Assembly (NCBI GenBank): GCA_965228125.1
Contig: OZ245791.1
Coordinates: 2,790,001-2,854,000 of the forward strand
DNA: 64,000 bases
Direction: 5' to 3'
Origin: GWF2-38-69 sp965228125
Lineage (GTDB): Bacteria; Verrucomicrobiota; Lentisphaeria; Victivallales; GWF2-38-69
The notes beneath the pieces were generated by a model. The model ran no database searches. It saw only the letters and a program-made list of their open reading frames with translations, and was not told where the DNA came from. Position numbers and translations under genes: made by a program. Positions 24,034-33,677 of the stretch are shown here, in pieces; the stretch's first letter is position 1, and every line of letters begins with the position of its first letter.

Positions 24034-24115
24034 ATTTGTGATATGAGTTTCTTCCATTATTCTGCTAAAAAATATTAAGTGTAGTAGGGGAGGGGGATAA
24101 TGATACTCCTATTTT

Positions 24116-24982
24116 TCAGTTATGGCTCATGAAATGGTTTAGAATCAGGTTATAGATGTCTGTTATACTTTTTAACTGGTACTTGTCGTACTGAATATTG
24201 ATAAGAAGTAACGGAACAGGATTTGTAGTATGTTGCTTGTTTCCGATATCTTCGCAATTGCCATGGTCGCTACAAATTAATAATGATGTGTCAGTAGGAA
24301 GATTGTTTTTAAGGTACAAGATAAATTCCGAGAATTCCTCGAGAGTTATTTTCAATTCGGCTTCATTTCTTGAGTGTCCTGCCTTGTCTGTAAGAAAGTA
24401 TTCAAAGAGGGTGAAGTCATATTTAGAAGAAACATTCAGAAGGTGCAGTGCTCCTTCTTCCGGTGTAATCGTGGGAAGCTCAAATTTTTCAGCTATCGTT
24501 CGTCTTGTAATATCATGAAAAATTGCATCGCCATTTAACATTTCTTTCGTTTTTAGCGGCTGTTTTGCGAAAGTAGAAAGCATTACGCTAGTGACAGAGG
24601 CGAACCGTGAGTTTAGTATCTGTTCTAGAGGATATCTTGCGTAAGAGTTAGCAAAAACTACGCTTTTGTTGAGCTTGATAAGTTCTAGAAAGATATTGTT
24701 TTTTAATAGCAAGGATTTTAAAAAAGGGCCTGGAAAACCCGAGAGGTGGGAGCCAACGAGTTTCGGAGCATTTAATCCTGTGAAAATTGCGGTCTGACCG
24801 GTGGCACTCTGAGGGATGCCATTAAGTCCCAGCGTCGCATCAAGCGGAACAGAATTATTCGCAAATAATTCAATGAAATCAGGAGGGCAGAATCTGGCAA
24901 AAACGGAATTATCCCAACCTTCCTGGGGTATGCCAAACCCGTCCACCATTATCATGATTAGTTTTCGACGTGTTTCATGCAT
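24116..24982 (-). CDS. alkaline-phosphatase-superfamily metalloenzyme (PGM/phosphopentomutase-like)
   Basis: A 288-residue protein with the metal-binding N-terminus LIMIMVDGFGIPQEGWDNS, the loop GIPQSATGQTAIFTG (the Ser/Thr position before a phospho-acceptor), and the C-terminal pair FLTDKAGHSRN and LICSDHGNCEDIGNKQHT. This is the metalloenzyme core of cofactor-independent phosphoglycerate mutase and phosphopentomutase, but the protein is much shorter than either (about 500 and 400 residues). The substrate is unknown; a phosphohydrolase or mutase is likely. It is seven bases downstream of rlmB, in the same operon. Confidence 0.75.
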   Translation of the reverse strand: MHETRRKLIMIMVDGFGIPQEGWDNSVFARFCPPDFIELFANNSVPLDATLGLNGIPQSATGQTAIFTGLNAPKLVGSHLSGFPGPFLKSLLLKNNIFLELIKLNKSVVFANSYARYPLEQILNSRFASVTSVMLSTFAKQPLKTKEMLNGDAIFHDITRRTIAEKFELPTITPEEGALHLLNVSSKYDFTLFEYFLTDKAGHSRNEAELKITLEEFSEFILYLKNNLPTDTSLLICSDHGNCEDIGNKQHTTNPVPLLLINIQYDKYQLKSITDIYNLILNHFMSHN

Positions 24983-24988
24983 CTATAT

Positions 24989-25696
24989 CTATAGGTGGGA
25001 AACTATGTACATTCCGACTCCGGCAGCAACAGATGCATTTAAAGAATTGATTCTGCCTTTCTGTTGTATGCCAAGGATAAAGTGCGATTCGTTTAAAATG
25101 AATTGACCTACAGACTTGTCTTCTCCGCCGATAACCAAAAGAATCTTATCAGGATTAGCCTCTTTAATGTCCTGCGCCGTGTTTTTACCGTTTTCGTCCA
25201 GAGAGACAATGGTGTATCCATTCTCTTTGGCTTTTTTGGCAAAAGAATTGGCATTATGATCGTTGGCTATCTTGAGATGTTCCGTAGCCCCTGAAGACAC
25301 TTTCACTACAGACGGATAGACTTCAGGTGTTCCACGCATAGATAGAAGCACGCAGTTAAATCCGAATACTTCTGCGCTTCTTAGAATGGCTCCGAGATTT
25401 TGGGGATCTTCAATGTTGTCCAAGAGCAGTAATTTTGGGTTGCCGAGAATGGAGTCAAATGAAACGTAAGGGTAATTTGAAACTTTCAGTACAACTCCCT
25501 GATGATATTTATTTCCTGTCATATCAATAAGCCGGCCTCTCTCAAGATGCTTAACGGGGATATTCCTAGATTCAAGTAAGGAACATATTTTTTTGATTTT
25601 AGGTTTTGATGCATCGCAGACAAACCCCTCGATGATTTGTCTTTTTCCTGACATTATAACTTCGAAAGCCGGATTGATTCCGTAGATAAATTCCAT
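24989..25696 (-). CDS. rlmB: TrmH/SpoU-family rRNA 2'-O-methyltransferase
   Basis: A 235-residue SPOUT methyltransferase. The N-terminal L30e-like substrate-binding domain (FIYGINPAFEVIMSGKRQI) precedes the SPOUT core with motif 1 LLLDNIEDPQNLGAILRSAE, motif 2 ILLVIGGEDKSV and motif 3 GRINSLNASVAAGVGMY, which form the knotted SAM site. RlmB methylates G2251 (E. coli numbering) of 23S rRNA. Length and motifs fit RlmB best; another TrmH-type tRNA or rRNA target is possible. Confidence 0.88.
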   Translation of the reverse strand: MEFIYGINPAFEVIMSGKRQIIEGFVCDASKPKIKKICSLLESRNIPVKHLERGRLIDMTGNKYHQGVVLKVSNYPYVSFDSILGNPKLLLLDNIEDPQNLGAILRSAEVFGFNCVLLSMRGTPEVYPSVVKVSSGATEHLKIANDHNANSFAKKAKENGYTIVSLDENGKNTAQDIKEANPDKILLVIGGEDKSVGQFILNESHFILGIQQKGRINSLNASVAAGVGMYIVSHL

Positions 25697-25704
25697 TTGC
25701 TATC

Positions 25705-26403
25705 CTAGTTTAAAAGTTCAATTTTCTTGATGAAAGCATCTGAAGGCCCTGTGCTGGATGTTTCTACTTCCAAGGCCAAGCCTGATATAAAAGGGACGCT
25801 CTTTTCTGAAGGAAATGCTGATCTGAAGCCATCAGCAAGATTGTACTCTGAAACAACTGTTGTTCCGATTTTAGGGTTTCCTATGCATACAAAGCGGCCG
25901 CCTTCGGTAAAATGCCTTCCCGTATACAATTTGCTAATTGGGTCTTCTTTGTTTAAATACAAGCCCAGGAAATAAGGACAGTTAGGGATAAAAAAACTGC
26001 CGCTGTCTCTGTCTTTGTCCCCGAAGTAAATGTAGACCATCAATGCCTCATTACGGACTCCTTTTTCATAACTTCCGCCTTCGGGAAAGCTGTTGACTCC
26101 CCATGTGATTTTTATCTTTTTTACGCCATCTATATGCAGAGATGGATTAAGTATAAAAGCAAAAATTTTGCCTTTGGCATCAAAGATTAAAGAATTATTG
26201 GCGAAAGAAAGGGAGAGTTTGTTCTGATCTTTTGCGGCTGATTCGATTTTGCTGAAACCATTATCCTTTAACCATGCTCTGGGATCAGAGGCATTTACAT
26301 TAGAAAAATCCAGCGAGTACAATATTTTGCTTTCTGAAAACATAGTAAAAACTGTGATGAGTAAAAGAGTTATTCCGATTAACTTTAGCGCTGGATGTCT
26401 CAT
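25705..26403 (-). CDS. DUF3047 exported protein
   Basis: A 232-residue protein with a signal peptide (residues about 8-22, LIGITLLLITVFTMF) and a DUF3047 body: IFAFILNPSLHIDGVKKIKI, TWGVNSFPEGGSYEKGVRNE and LMVYIYFGDKD. It should be periplasmic and probably binds a ligand or polymer through a beta-sandwich; no function is established. It ends nine bases before rlmB. Confidence 0.75.
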   Translation of the reverse strand: MRHPALKLIGITLLLITVFTMFSESKILYSLDFSNVNASDPRAWLKDNGFSKIESAAKDQNKLSLSFANNSLIFDAKGKIFAFILNPSLHIDGVKKIKITWGVNSFPEGGSYEKGVRNEALMVYIYFGDKDRDSGSFFIPNCPYFLGLYLNKEDPISKLYTGRHFTEGGRFVCIGNPKIGTTVVSEYNLADGFRSAFPSEKSVPFISGLALEVETSSTGPSDAFIKKIELLN

Positions 26404-26514
26404 GAATTGCTTCCTATTAGAGTTTGAAATGAGGTTAAAAAGAAAATACTTTTCCTACTTGGATTAAAGCATAATTTTTCGGAATATCCAGTTTTTGTGT
26501 CTTTAGAATTAAAG

Positions 26515-26555
26515 GAAATAAAAAAAGCAGCGCAAACATAAGTTTACACTGCTTT
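26515..26555 (-). terminator. rho-independent terminator of the RRM gene
   Basis: On the minus strand AAAGCAGTGTAAAC pairs with GTTTGCGCTGCTTT (26555-26542 with 26537-26524; 14 bp with two G-U pairs, 4-base loop) and is followed by a T-rich run. It lies just downstream of the RRM gene stop. Confidence 0.85.
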
Positions 26556-26576
26556 TAGTGTAGGCAAAGCTAAAAA

Positions 26577-26930
26577 TTAGCCTCTACGAGAAGAAAATCC
26601 ACCTTCTCTGCGAGGAGAAAATCCACCTTCTCTGCGGAAGCCGCCTTCTCTACGGAAGCCGCCTTCTCTGCGAGGTTTATCTTCTTTTGGCTTAGCAAGA
26701 TTTACTACGATCTTTCTGCCGTCTGTTTCTGTTCCATCTAATTCTTTAATCGCTTTTTGAGCGTCTTCAGCGTTAGACATATCAACAAAGCCAAAGCCTT
26801 TTGATCTTCCACTGAGTGAATCTGATATTACTTTGGCTGATTCTACTGTTCCGAATGCTGTGAACATTTTATTCAATGCATCCCCATCTACTGAGTAAGG
26901 AAGGTTCCCTACATAAAGCGTACTCGGCAT
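26577..26930 (-). CDS. RRM-type RNA-binding protein with RREGGF repeats
   Basis: A 117-residue protein with one RNA recognition motif: RNP2 LYVGNLPY at 5-12 and RNP1 KGFGFVDM at 44-51. Its tail has four RREGGF-type repeats (about 88-117), like cyanobacterial and proteobacterial cold-induced Rbp proteins. It should bind single-stranded RNA as a chaperone. I chose the ATG at 26930 because AGGAGAAAAT precedes it and the RRM begins there; an upstream frame to 27041 is not family-like. It is closed by its own terminator. Confidence 0.92.
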   Translation of the reverse strand: MPSTLYVGNLPYSVDGDALNKMFTAFGTVESAKVISDSLSGRSKGFGFVDMSNAEDAQKAIKELDGTETDGRKIVVNLAKPKEDKPRREGGFRREGGFRREGGFSPRREGGFSSRRG

Positions 26931-27138
26931 ATTTTCTCCTGAGTAATTAATCGTTCTCCAACTTCGATACCGCATCCTGCTGTAAATGAACTTAGTTGGA
27001 TGTAACGCCATAGAAAATACAGTAGGGAACGATAATAGCAAGGAGGAAATAGAAATTAAATCAAAATGAGTTTTTTTGTTTCAATTTACAAGTCTGTATT
27101 TATTAATAGTTTTTGGACATAGACATTGATATGCCTAT

Positions 27139-28314
27139 TTATAATATCCGATTTAAAAGGAACTCCCGTTCTTTTTGAGTTATCGGATATGGATTATTCT
27201 TATTGCCGCTTGATGATGCAATCTCAGGTATCATAGATTTAGAAAGCCCGAATCCAGAAAGTTTGGGTAAATTCAAATTAGAATACAAGTTCTCAACAAA
27301 ACTAATAAATGGCTCAAATGAATTTTTGTAGTTACGGATAGCTGGAACATTAGCGCAATAGGTTAAATTTGTGAATTTAGTATATAGCACTGAACTTTTG
27401 TTATCCTCTGCAATGAGGTAGTTTGATGTCATTTTGAGCCATTCAGGAAGCAGAAGCCCGCAGATCAGGCCGTGTGGAGCTGTAGTCCTATAGCCTAGTG
27501 TTGATGCCAGGCCATGAACAACACAAAGTCCTGCATGAGCAAGAGTGATTCCTGAAATAAATGCAGCATATGATAATTCGCTTCTCATATGGATATCATG
27601 CGGTGAATCTAAACAAGCTCGCTGCAAAGAGTTAAATATTCTTCTGATTCCGTCAAAAGCCAGAGCATCTGTAAAAGGGGTGGCTTGTGTAGAAAGATAG
27701 CTTTCAATGAGTTGTGACAAGGCATCCAGCCCACAGCAGGCAGTAATATAAGGAGGACAACTCAACGTTAACGAAGGATCTATTATGGCAACTTTCGGGA
27801 TGTAATTATCATGCCTTAGAGAACTTTTAAATCCTTGAGTTCCTGTTTCTGACACTACTGCGTTTTTTGTTGCTTCGCTTCCTGTGCCAGATGTAGTAGG
27901 AACAGCAATCACCGGTAAAGTCTTTCCAGATGGTTTCATTAAGCCTACCGTTTCAAGATAAGTTTTTACTCCTTCCTTTTCCTTAAGCATGGCAGCGACA
28001 GCTTTTCCTGTGTCGAGGACGCTTCCTCCGCCTATAGCGCAAAGGGCTTCTATATTTTCTTTACGATATTTATTTGTAATGGAGTCAATGATTGCCGGTG
28101 TCGGCTCAAATGATATTTTCTCCTCAAAAAACACAAAACCGTCTTTTTTTAAATCAGATCTGATGTCGTTTGCCAGGCCACCTTCTTCAAGTGATTTTGA
28201 ACCTGAAATGAGCAATATATTTTTTCCATATTTTCCCAGATGCGCATTGAGTTTTTGTATCGATCCATGTCCGAATTCAACGACGGGTATGCCGGATAAG
28301 GTGAAATTATTCAT
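27139..28314 (-). CDS. iron-containing alcohol dehydrogenase
   Basis: A 391-residue group III (Fe-ADH) enzyme. The NAD-binding GGGSVLDTGKAVAAM and VPTTSGTGSEATKNAVV are near residues 90-155. Metal ligands come from the C-terminal domain, with HAGLCVVHGLAS and TTAPHGLICGLLLP. It reduces aldehydes or oxidises alcohols with NAD(P)H; substrates such as butanol, propanediol or lactaldehyde cannot be distinguished. The next gene, 13 bases upstream on the same strand, encodes a small monooxygenase-like protein, so the two probably form one unit. Confidence 0.88.
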   Translation of the reverse strand: MNNFTLSGIPVVEFGHGSIQKLNAHLGKYGKNILLISGSKSLEEGGLANDIRSDLKKDGFVFFEEKISFEPTPAIIDSITNKYRKENIEALCAIGGGSVLDTGKAVAAMLKEKEGVKTYLETVGLMKPSGKTLPVIAVPTTSGTGSEATKNAVVSETGTQGFKSSLRHDNYIPKVAIIDPSLTLSCPPYITACCGLDALSQLIESYLSTQATPFTDALAFDGIRRIFNSLQRACLDSPHDIHMRSELSYAAFISGITLAHAGLCVVHGLASTLGYRTTAPHGLICGLLLPEWLKMTSNYLIAEDNKSSVLYTKFTNLTYCANVPAIRNYKNSFEPFISFVENLYSNLNLPKLSGFGLSKSMIPEIASSSGNKNNPYPITQKEREFLLNRIL

Positions 28315-28327
28315 AGATAGTTCAACG

Positions 28328-28618
28328 CTATGGCTTGATAACCTTGTAGGTGATTCCTATTCTTTTCTGGGACATGAAAGGCTCGACTGTTTCTCTCCAT
28401 TTAAGGTAATGAGCCGTATTTTTGTGTTCTTTTGCCATTTCTTCAGTTTCATAGGATTCATAGAGGATGAAAGCAGCAGGGTCGTTCGGATCCTGAAGAA
28501 AATCGAATCTCAGATTTCCTTTTTCCTTAACAGAATTCTTATGGTTATCTATGGTGGCTTCAATGAATTCTTTGATATATCCTTCTTTGACCTTTACGTG
28601 TACTATTGTCGTAACCAT
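28328..28618 (-). CDS. ABM-family (LsrG-like) small monooxygenase-fold protein
   Basis: A 96-residue ferredoxin-like alpha/beta protein of the antibiotic biosynthesis monooxygenase family: VTTIVHVKVKEGYIKEFIE, GNLRFDFLQDPNDPAAFIL and YESYETEEMAKEHKNTAHYL. Close types are LsrG (isomerase of phospho-AI-2) and YgiN-like quinol monooxygenases. No lsr genes are here, so a role with the adjacent alcohol dehydrogenase, perhaps on a quinone or aldehyde, is only inferred. Confidence 0.8.
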   Translation of the reverse strand: MVTTIVHVKVKEGYIKEFIEATIDNHKNSVKEKGNLRFDFLQDPNDPAAFILYESYETEEMAKEHKNTAHYLKWRETVEPFMSQKRIGITYKVIKP

Positions 28619-28721
28619 TTTTTTCCCTCTTTATTTAATGAAGTTAATCATAGCTGTTTTTTCCCAAGCAGGTGGATAACAGCAGGGGGTTTAAAACAGC
28701 AATGTGTCCTTATCAACACGA

Positions 28722-29984
28722 TCACACTAATAGCCCTGCAAAAAAAGAAACTATCAGAAAAGTTCCAAATAAAAATACTAATACAGGCCCAATTCCTCGG
28801 AAGGCTTTTAGTTCTTTTTTCATAAAAATAATGAATGTAGGCAGACAGAATACAGTAAATCCCATGATAGGCGCAATAACTCCACCTAATATATTGACTA
28901 CTTTCCAATTAAAAATAACTACTATCCATAAAACAAGCGTGATGAGAATCATTAAATTGTTTTTAACATTGAAAAAAGCTGAAAATTTTAAAAACTGGCA
29001 CTTTGGAATTAAAAGTTCTATGACACCGAACAATACTCCATAATAGGAACTTATTAATGCCAGAACAGTAATTGCCATTCCAATGGCTATAAATATGTCT
29101 GACATAGTATGGCTAGCAGAGGCTTGCCCGATTGCTGCCAATATAGATATGTTTTTTGCATTCGCATATTCAAATGATGCTTGAGGCATGGCAAAAATTG
29201 TAGAAACAAGGAAAAAGACAATAAATCCTGACAATATGCAAGAGGCTCTTAATGTTATGGAAATACTATTTTTTCTAAGTTCATCTTTAGTCAACTTATC
29301 TCCGTATTTGTTTTTAAAAAATCCCACCAAAGGCGACACTGCAGGAAAATAAGTTGCTGATAGTGTTATTAGTGGAAATACCAAGAGAAAGTCCTTCCAA
29401 AAACAACCCTTAATAAAAAAAGTTACATTGTGAAGTCTCCAATATGGTATCAACAATACGCTAACTATGAAGAGCAACGCTGCCAAAAGCATACTGATTC
29501 TAGCTAGCACTTTCAGCAGAAATTCTTCCCCTATAATTACTATTGCTGCAAGGATCGCCAAAATAATCAGTGGAAGATATAAAGTCTTGCCTATATTGAA
29601 ATGAACGATTTTATATTGGATTAAAGCTTCTGCTATATCTGTATTGAGTCCTATTCCGTACGCAAGGAGTATAGCTATTAACATAATGAAATACAAAAGA
29701 ATAATCGCATTGCCAAATTTTGGCCCGACAAAACTTTTAAGACTGGTATTCAGAGAAGTGTTGTCGTCTGCATAAAGACACACGACCATCAGGTATTTAT
29801 TAGAAAAATATGTTATAGGCAGCCCTACTATTATAGCCAGAACCAAAGGAATAAATGCGCCTGTACCTGCCTGAAGAGGTAAAAACAATATGCCTGCGCC
29901 AATTGCTGTCCCGAAAAATGCAAACGTCCATTCTTTATTGTGCAATGTCAGTTTTTTTCTGTCATTTTTGTCTAATGTATACAT
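28722..29984 (-). CDS. HAAAP-family amino acid permease (SdaC/TdcC-like)
   Basis: A 420-residue inner-membrane protein with about 11 TM segments. The first has WTFAFFGTAIGAGILFLPL, the unwound glycine helix typical of the hydroxy/aromatic amino acid permease family. PQASFEYANAKNISILAAIG and YYGVLFGVIELLIPKC follow. It likely imports serine or threonine with protons or sodium. It is transcribed divergently from the HlyD gene at 30280 with a 295-base gap that holds no gene. Confidence 0.85.
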   Translation of the reverse strand: MYTLDKNDRKKLTLHNKEWTFAFFGTAIGAGILFLPLQAGTGAFIPLVLAIIVGLPITYFSNKYLMVVCLYADDNTSLNTSLKSFVGPKFGNAIILLYFIMLIAILLAYGIGLNTDIAEALIQYKIVHFNIGKTLYLPLIILAILAAIVIIGEEFLLKVLARISMLLAALLFIVSVLLIPYWRLHNVTFFIKGCFWKDFLLVFPLITLSATYFPAVSPLVGFFKNKYGDKLTKDELRKNSISITLRASCILSGFIVFFLVSTIFAMPQASFEYANAKNISILAAIGQASASHTMSDIFIAIGMAITVLALISSYYGVLFGVIELLIPKCQFLKFSAFFNVKNNLMILITLVLWIVVIFNWKVVNILGGVIAPIMGFTVFCLPTFIIFMKKELKAFRGIGPVLVFLFGTFLIVSFFAGLLV

Positions 29985-30279
29985 CGTACTAAGATCTCTC
30001 CGATTTGGTAATTGTCATGCTAAAAACAAAACAGTTATAAAAATTGGACTCTCTATTCTTCTTACTCTGGGAGCCAAACATTAAATTTATTATTCAGCTT
30101 ATGCCAATCCTTTTATAATGTCAAGGTTGCAATATGTGCCAAAGAGTTGAATAAGTAGTGATTTCTCTCAAAAAGGTAATTGTGTAAATAACATAAATCT
30201 TACAAAACCACACTGAATATTTGAATGCATGATATTAAAATATTTATAATCTTAGCTTATACCAACGGCGATAAATTAT

Positions 30280-31257
30280 ATGACAAAGAAGAATAAAATC
30301 CGTATAGTTTTTGTGTCAGTCATACTAGCAGTAATGTGTATTTATTTTCTTCTGCATGGATGGGCTATTGCTTACACGGATGACGCATACATAAGAGCTA
30401 ATATTTCTGTTGTTTCTCCAAGAGTCGAGGGGCATATATTAAACATTTATGTGAAAAGCAATCAATTCGTGAAGAGCGGCACCTTGTTAATGGAGCTCGA
30501 CCCTTATCCGTACCAACTAAGGCTGGATGTGCGTAAATCGGCATTATTGCAAGCCGAGACTAACCTGAAATCACTGACAGTAAAATATCAAACTTCTCTT
30601 AATACACTAAATAATGTTACCAATGAATATAAACTTGCTACAATTAACTATGAGAGATATAAAACCCTTCAAGTAGAGCAGGCGGCTTCAAGGCAGATTT
30701 ACGAACAGTATTTGGGCGAACTTGATGAGGCCAGAAACAAGTATGAACAATCTAAAGCAGACTGTCAGTATGATCAAAATGCTATCGATTCAAAGCAAGT
30801 GGAGATAGATTCTCTTAAATCTCAGGTGGCATTGGCACAGTACGAATTGGATCAAACCAAGGTTTATGCACCGGCTGATGGGTATGTAACGAATTTTAAT
30901 ATTATGCCGGGAGATTTTGCAGCACAGGGTCAACAGATGTTTGTAATAATAGAAGATGGCTATTGGTGGGCCGAAGCAAATTACAAGGAAAGCGTTCTCA
31001 GACACATAAAACCCGGACAGACGGTATATATTCTTACAGACATGTATCCTTTCAGATTGCTTAAAGGCAAGGTTGAGTTTATTGGCAGAGGTACAAGCAG
31101 GTCTCCGACACCTGATAAAGTGCTGCCCTATATCGAACCCACGACTGATTGGATCAGGCTTCAGCGCCGTTTTTCTGTAAGGATAACATTTGATAATCTG
31201 CCTGAAGATGTAAAGTTAGCTGAAGGCGCCAATGCCAGGACTTTCATAATCCTATGA
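30280..31257 (+). CDS. HlyD/EmrA-family membrane fusion protein
   Basis: A 325-residue periplasmic adaptor. There is one N-terminal TM (residues about 9-27), then the biotinyl-lipoyl-like half (SVVSPRVEGHILNIYVKSNQ), a long alpha-helical hairpin (about 75-190) and the second half (TKVYAPADGYVTNFNIMPGD). It links an inner-membrane pump to the outer membrane. It overlaps the next small gene by four bases and is followed by a FUSC transporter, giving an AaeA-X-B type arrangement for aromatic acid export. Confidence 0.9.
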   Translation: MTKKNKIRIVFVSVILAVMCIYFLLHGWAIAYTDDAYIRANISVVSPRVEGHILNIYVKSNQFVKSGTLLMELDPYPYQLRLDVRKSALLQAETNLKSLTVKYQTSLNTLNNVTNEYKLATINYERYKTLQVEQAASRQIYEQYLGELDEARNKYEQSKADCQYDQNAIDSKQVEIDSLKSQVALAQYELDQTKVYAPADGYVTNFNIMPGDFAAQGQQMFVIIEDGYWWAEANYKESVLRHIKPGQTVYILTDMYPFRLLKGKVEFIGRGTSRSPTPDKVLPYIEPTTDWIRLQRRFSVRITFDNLPEDVKLAEGANARTFIIL

Positions 31258-31373
31258 AAACAAAACAATGCAATGACAACGATAAGTTTACCGGTACCGA
31301 TGTGATTTTTTACGGTGCCATACTTTTCATAATTGTTGTCTGCATGATACTTGTTTTCGAAGTATGGTTCTAA
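31254..31373 (+). CDS. small single-span membrane protein, AaeX-like position
   Basis: A 39-residue protein starting in the stop of the HlyD gene (ATGA). It has a polar N-terminus (DNDKFTGTDVIFYG) and one hydrophobic span (AILFIIVVCMILVFEVWF). Small proteins of this kind (AaeX / DUF1656) sit between HlyD and FUSC genes in aromatic-acid efflux operons. The overlap and the shared orientation support a real gene. Similarity to DUF1656 is by position and topology only. Confidence 0.6.
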   Translation: MKTKQCNDNDKFTGTDVIFYGAILFIIVVCMILVFEVWF

Positions 31374-31435
31374 GCTAGTTTTAGGATCATATATATGCAT
31401 GTTAATAATCGAAAAGCATGGTCTTGTAAAATCTG

Positions 31436-33670
31436 ATGTCTCTTAAATACCACTACAATCTTATCTATAATGACCTTAAAGTTACGGTTGAAAATTTTTC
31501 GCTGGGAAACCAGCAATCACGAACCGCTCTAAAAACAGCCTTGGCTTGCGTTACTGCGATTATTTTTGCCAATGCCGTCAAGTTGCCAATGCCATTCTGG
31601 AGCGGGATAACCACTCTTGTAATGATGCGCCCAAATGTCGGCGCAAGTTTCAGTAAAGGCTGGATGAGAACAGGAGGATGTACTATAGGATGCGTGTTGG
31701 GGATTTTTTTCTTTGGGTTCATAGTTCAGAATTCCATACTCTTTTCTGTTTTTATATTCGCTGGGATGTTCCTGTCTTTCTACGCAGGAGTCAGGGCTGA
31801 AAACGGATATTTTTGGGCTTATATGCTTGCAAATATGGTACTTATAGGACTTCTTTCATTTTCTAATCCACACGGAAACTTCCCGATAGATATTGCTTTT
31901 TACAGAGCAGCAGAAATTCTTGTCGGAGTTATCTCATCATGGATTTTCAATATCATTCTCTGGCCTAACTATGCATCTGAAGAATTTGATCTCAATTTTG
32001 AATATCTGTTGAAGAAAATTTTAACTTTTAATAAAGAATTGGTTACGCAGTGTCAGAAAGGTGAAAAAGACCTAGATGTGTTAGACGAGCTGAAAACAGG
32101 AATAGATAAACAACTATCAAAATGTAAATCTTTGATAGAATTTGCAGGAACAGAGAAAAAATTTCTTCGAAAAGATGCGGCAGATTACAAGATTCTGGCT
32201 AGAACTGCTGAAAACAGAATAATCCAGCTTACTAATATTCTTAAGATATATAAAAGTACAGACATTAGTTTAATGCCATTTACCTTTATGAAATTCCTCA
32301 AAAGGGCTCTCTCATATCTGGAGAAGATGCCCGACATCGGATTGCGTGGAAAAAGAATATTTCAGAATTATTTAATCAATCCTTCTGACATTAACAGTTA
32401 TCTGGACAAAAAAGAGGCCCTTTCTTCTGATGTTCAATGTGGGTCTCCTACTATAATTTTTTTCTATTCTTTTGCCTACTATCTTGAACTTTCACTTAGA
32501 GATCTGATTTTCATATCACATGGAGAATTCGATTCAAAAGAGCGAAAGGTTTCGAGCACTGAAAATGAGAATAGCGATTTCATGTCGTTTAAAATATTTT
32601 CTTATGATTTCCCATTCTATATACCGTCTCTTATAAATGCCACGAAAGGCGGTTTGATTGTACTTTTTATTTTCTGGTTCTGTCTGTGGCTGCAAATACC
32701 GGGAGGCTTTTTAAATATGACTGTAGCAATTGTAGCGGTTATGGGGCCGCAAATGAGTGCTATGGATACAAAACACAAAGGTATATTAAGATTCCTTGGG
32801 TGTATTTTGGGAGGGGCTTCAGGACTTTTTTTTCTGCTGTTTTCTATAGACTCTACGTTTGTTAATTTCACGGTTATATTTGCCGTTATATTTATTTTTT
32901 CATACCTTTGGGGTTCACGTTCTGGAATTGCGTACATTGGGCTGCAATCGGGAATAGCATTTCTTCTTTGCTCCGCGGGGTCTTTTCAGATTGTGACTTC
33001 TATTGACAGCGTAATAGAGAGACTAACTGGTATTTTTATCGCTGTATCTATGATGTGGATAACCAACTTTATTATTTGGCCAGACGACTTTGTAACCAGG
33101 TTATTAAAGAGACTTGATAACCTAAGAAAAAATATAGATAAATACATTAGTGAGGCAATCAACAGTACACGCTCCGAAATTGATTTCAGCCATGAGTGCT
33201 TAGACAAGGTACTGCTTGCTAATATAGCAGACATAGAAGTTATCATGCAGAACTGTATGGCTCAAAATGATTTGCCAAGTGATAAAATCAGTTCCATTAA
33301 GGAATGGCTTTACAAATTAAAAAACATACTTATCATGTTGGCAGGTCTTAATAACTTAAACGGTTTTGATGGCGAATTGATTGAACTCCTCAATAAAGAT
33401 CATCCGAGATTCTTCAGACATATGGCCAAAATCATAAAATTTTCTATCTATCCAAAGAATGATAAGGCAAGATATAGGGTTAATTCGATCCTTGATAAAG
33501 AAACCAGATATGTCAAACTTCTCTTAGATGGTTTTACTCTATCTTCTGAAATTACTTACAGTCAAGTAAAATCTAAAACAAGATCAGTTCAATCTCTCAT
33601 AAAACTTCTACTCTTGTTTGGTTCTATACAGACAATAAGCAAAATAAACATCTCCATAGATTCCGCATAG
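31436..33670 (+). CDS. FUSC-family transporter (aromatic acid exporter type)
   Basis: A 744-residue inner-membrane protein with two FUSC halves. TM clusters at about 30-185 (ALACVTAIIFANAVKLPMPF, WSGITTLVMMRPNVGASFSK) and about 395-545 (GGLIVLFIFWFCLWLQIPGG) are each followed by a long cytoplasmic helical region. This is the AaeB/YccS-type layout. With the upstream HlyD and small membrane protein it forms a complete export system, probably for aromatic or other organic acids. It is convergent with folK, seven bases apart. Confidence 0.85.
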   Translation: MSLKYHYNLIYNDLKVTVENFSLGNQQSRTALKTALACVTAIIFANAVKLPMPFWSGITTLVMMRPNVGASFSKGWMRTGGCTIGCVLGIFFFGFIVQNSILFSVFIFAGMFLSFYAGVRAENGYFWAYMLANMVLIGLLSFSNPHGNFPIDIAFYRAAEILVGVISSWIFNIILWPNYASEEFDLNFEYLLKKILTFNKELVTQCQKGEKDLDVLDELKTGIDKQLSKCKSLIEFAGTEKKFLRKDAADYKILARTAENRIIQLTNILKIYKSTDISLMPFTFMKFLKRALSYLEKMPDIGLRGKRIFQNYLINPSDINSYLDKKEALSSDVQCGSPTIIFFYSFAYYLELSLRDLIFISHGEFDSKERKVSSTENENSDFMSFKIFSYDFPFYIPSLINATKGGLIVLFIFWFCLWLQIPGGFLNMTVAIVAVMGPQMSAMDTKHKGILRFLGCILGGASGLFFLLFSIDSTFVNFTVIFAVIFIFSYLWGSRSGIAYIGLQSGIAFLLCSAGSFQIVTSIDSVIERLTGIFIAVSMMWITNFIIWPDDFVTRLLKRLDNLRKNIDKYISEAINSTRSEIDFSHECLDKVLLANIADIEVIMQNCMAQNDLPSDKISSIKEWLYKLKNILIMLAGLNNLNGFDGELIELLNKDHPRFFRHMAKIIKFSIYPKNDKARYRVNSILDKETRYVKLLLDGFTLSSEITYSQVKSKTRSVQSLIKLLLLFGSIQTISKINISIDSA

Positions 33671-33677
33671 TAAAACA

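Noticed and set aside
26931..27041. N-terminal extension of the RRM protein
   Set aside because: The extension is not RRM-like, while a strong AGGAGA box sits before the ATG at 26930.
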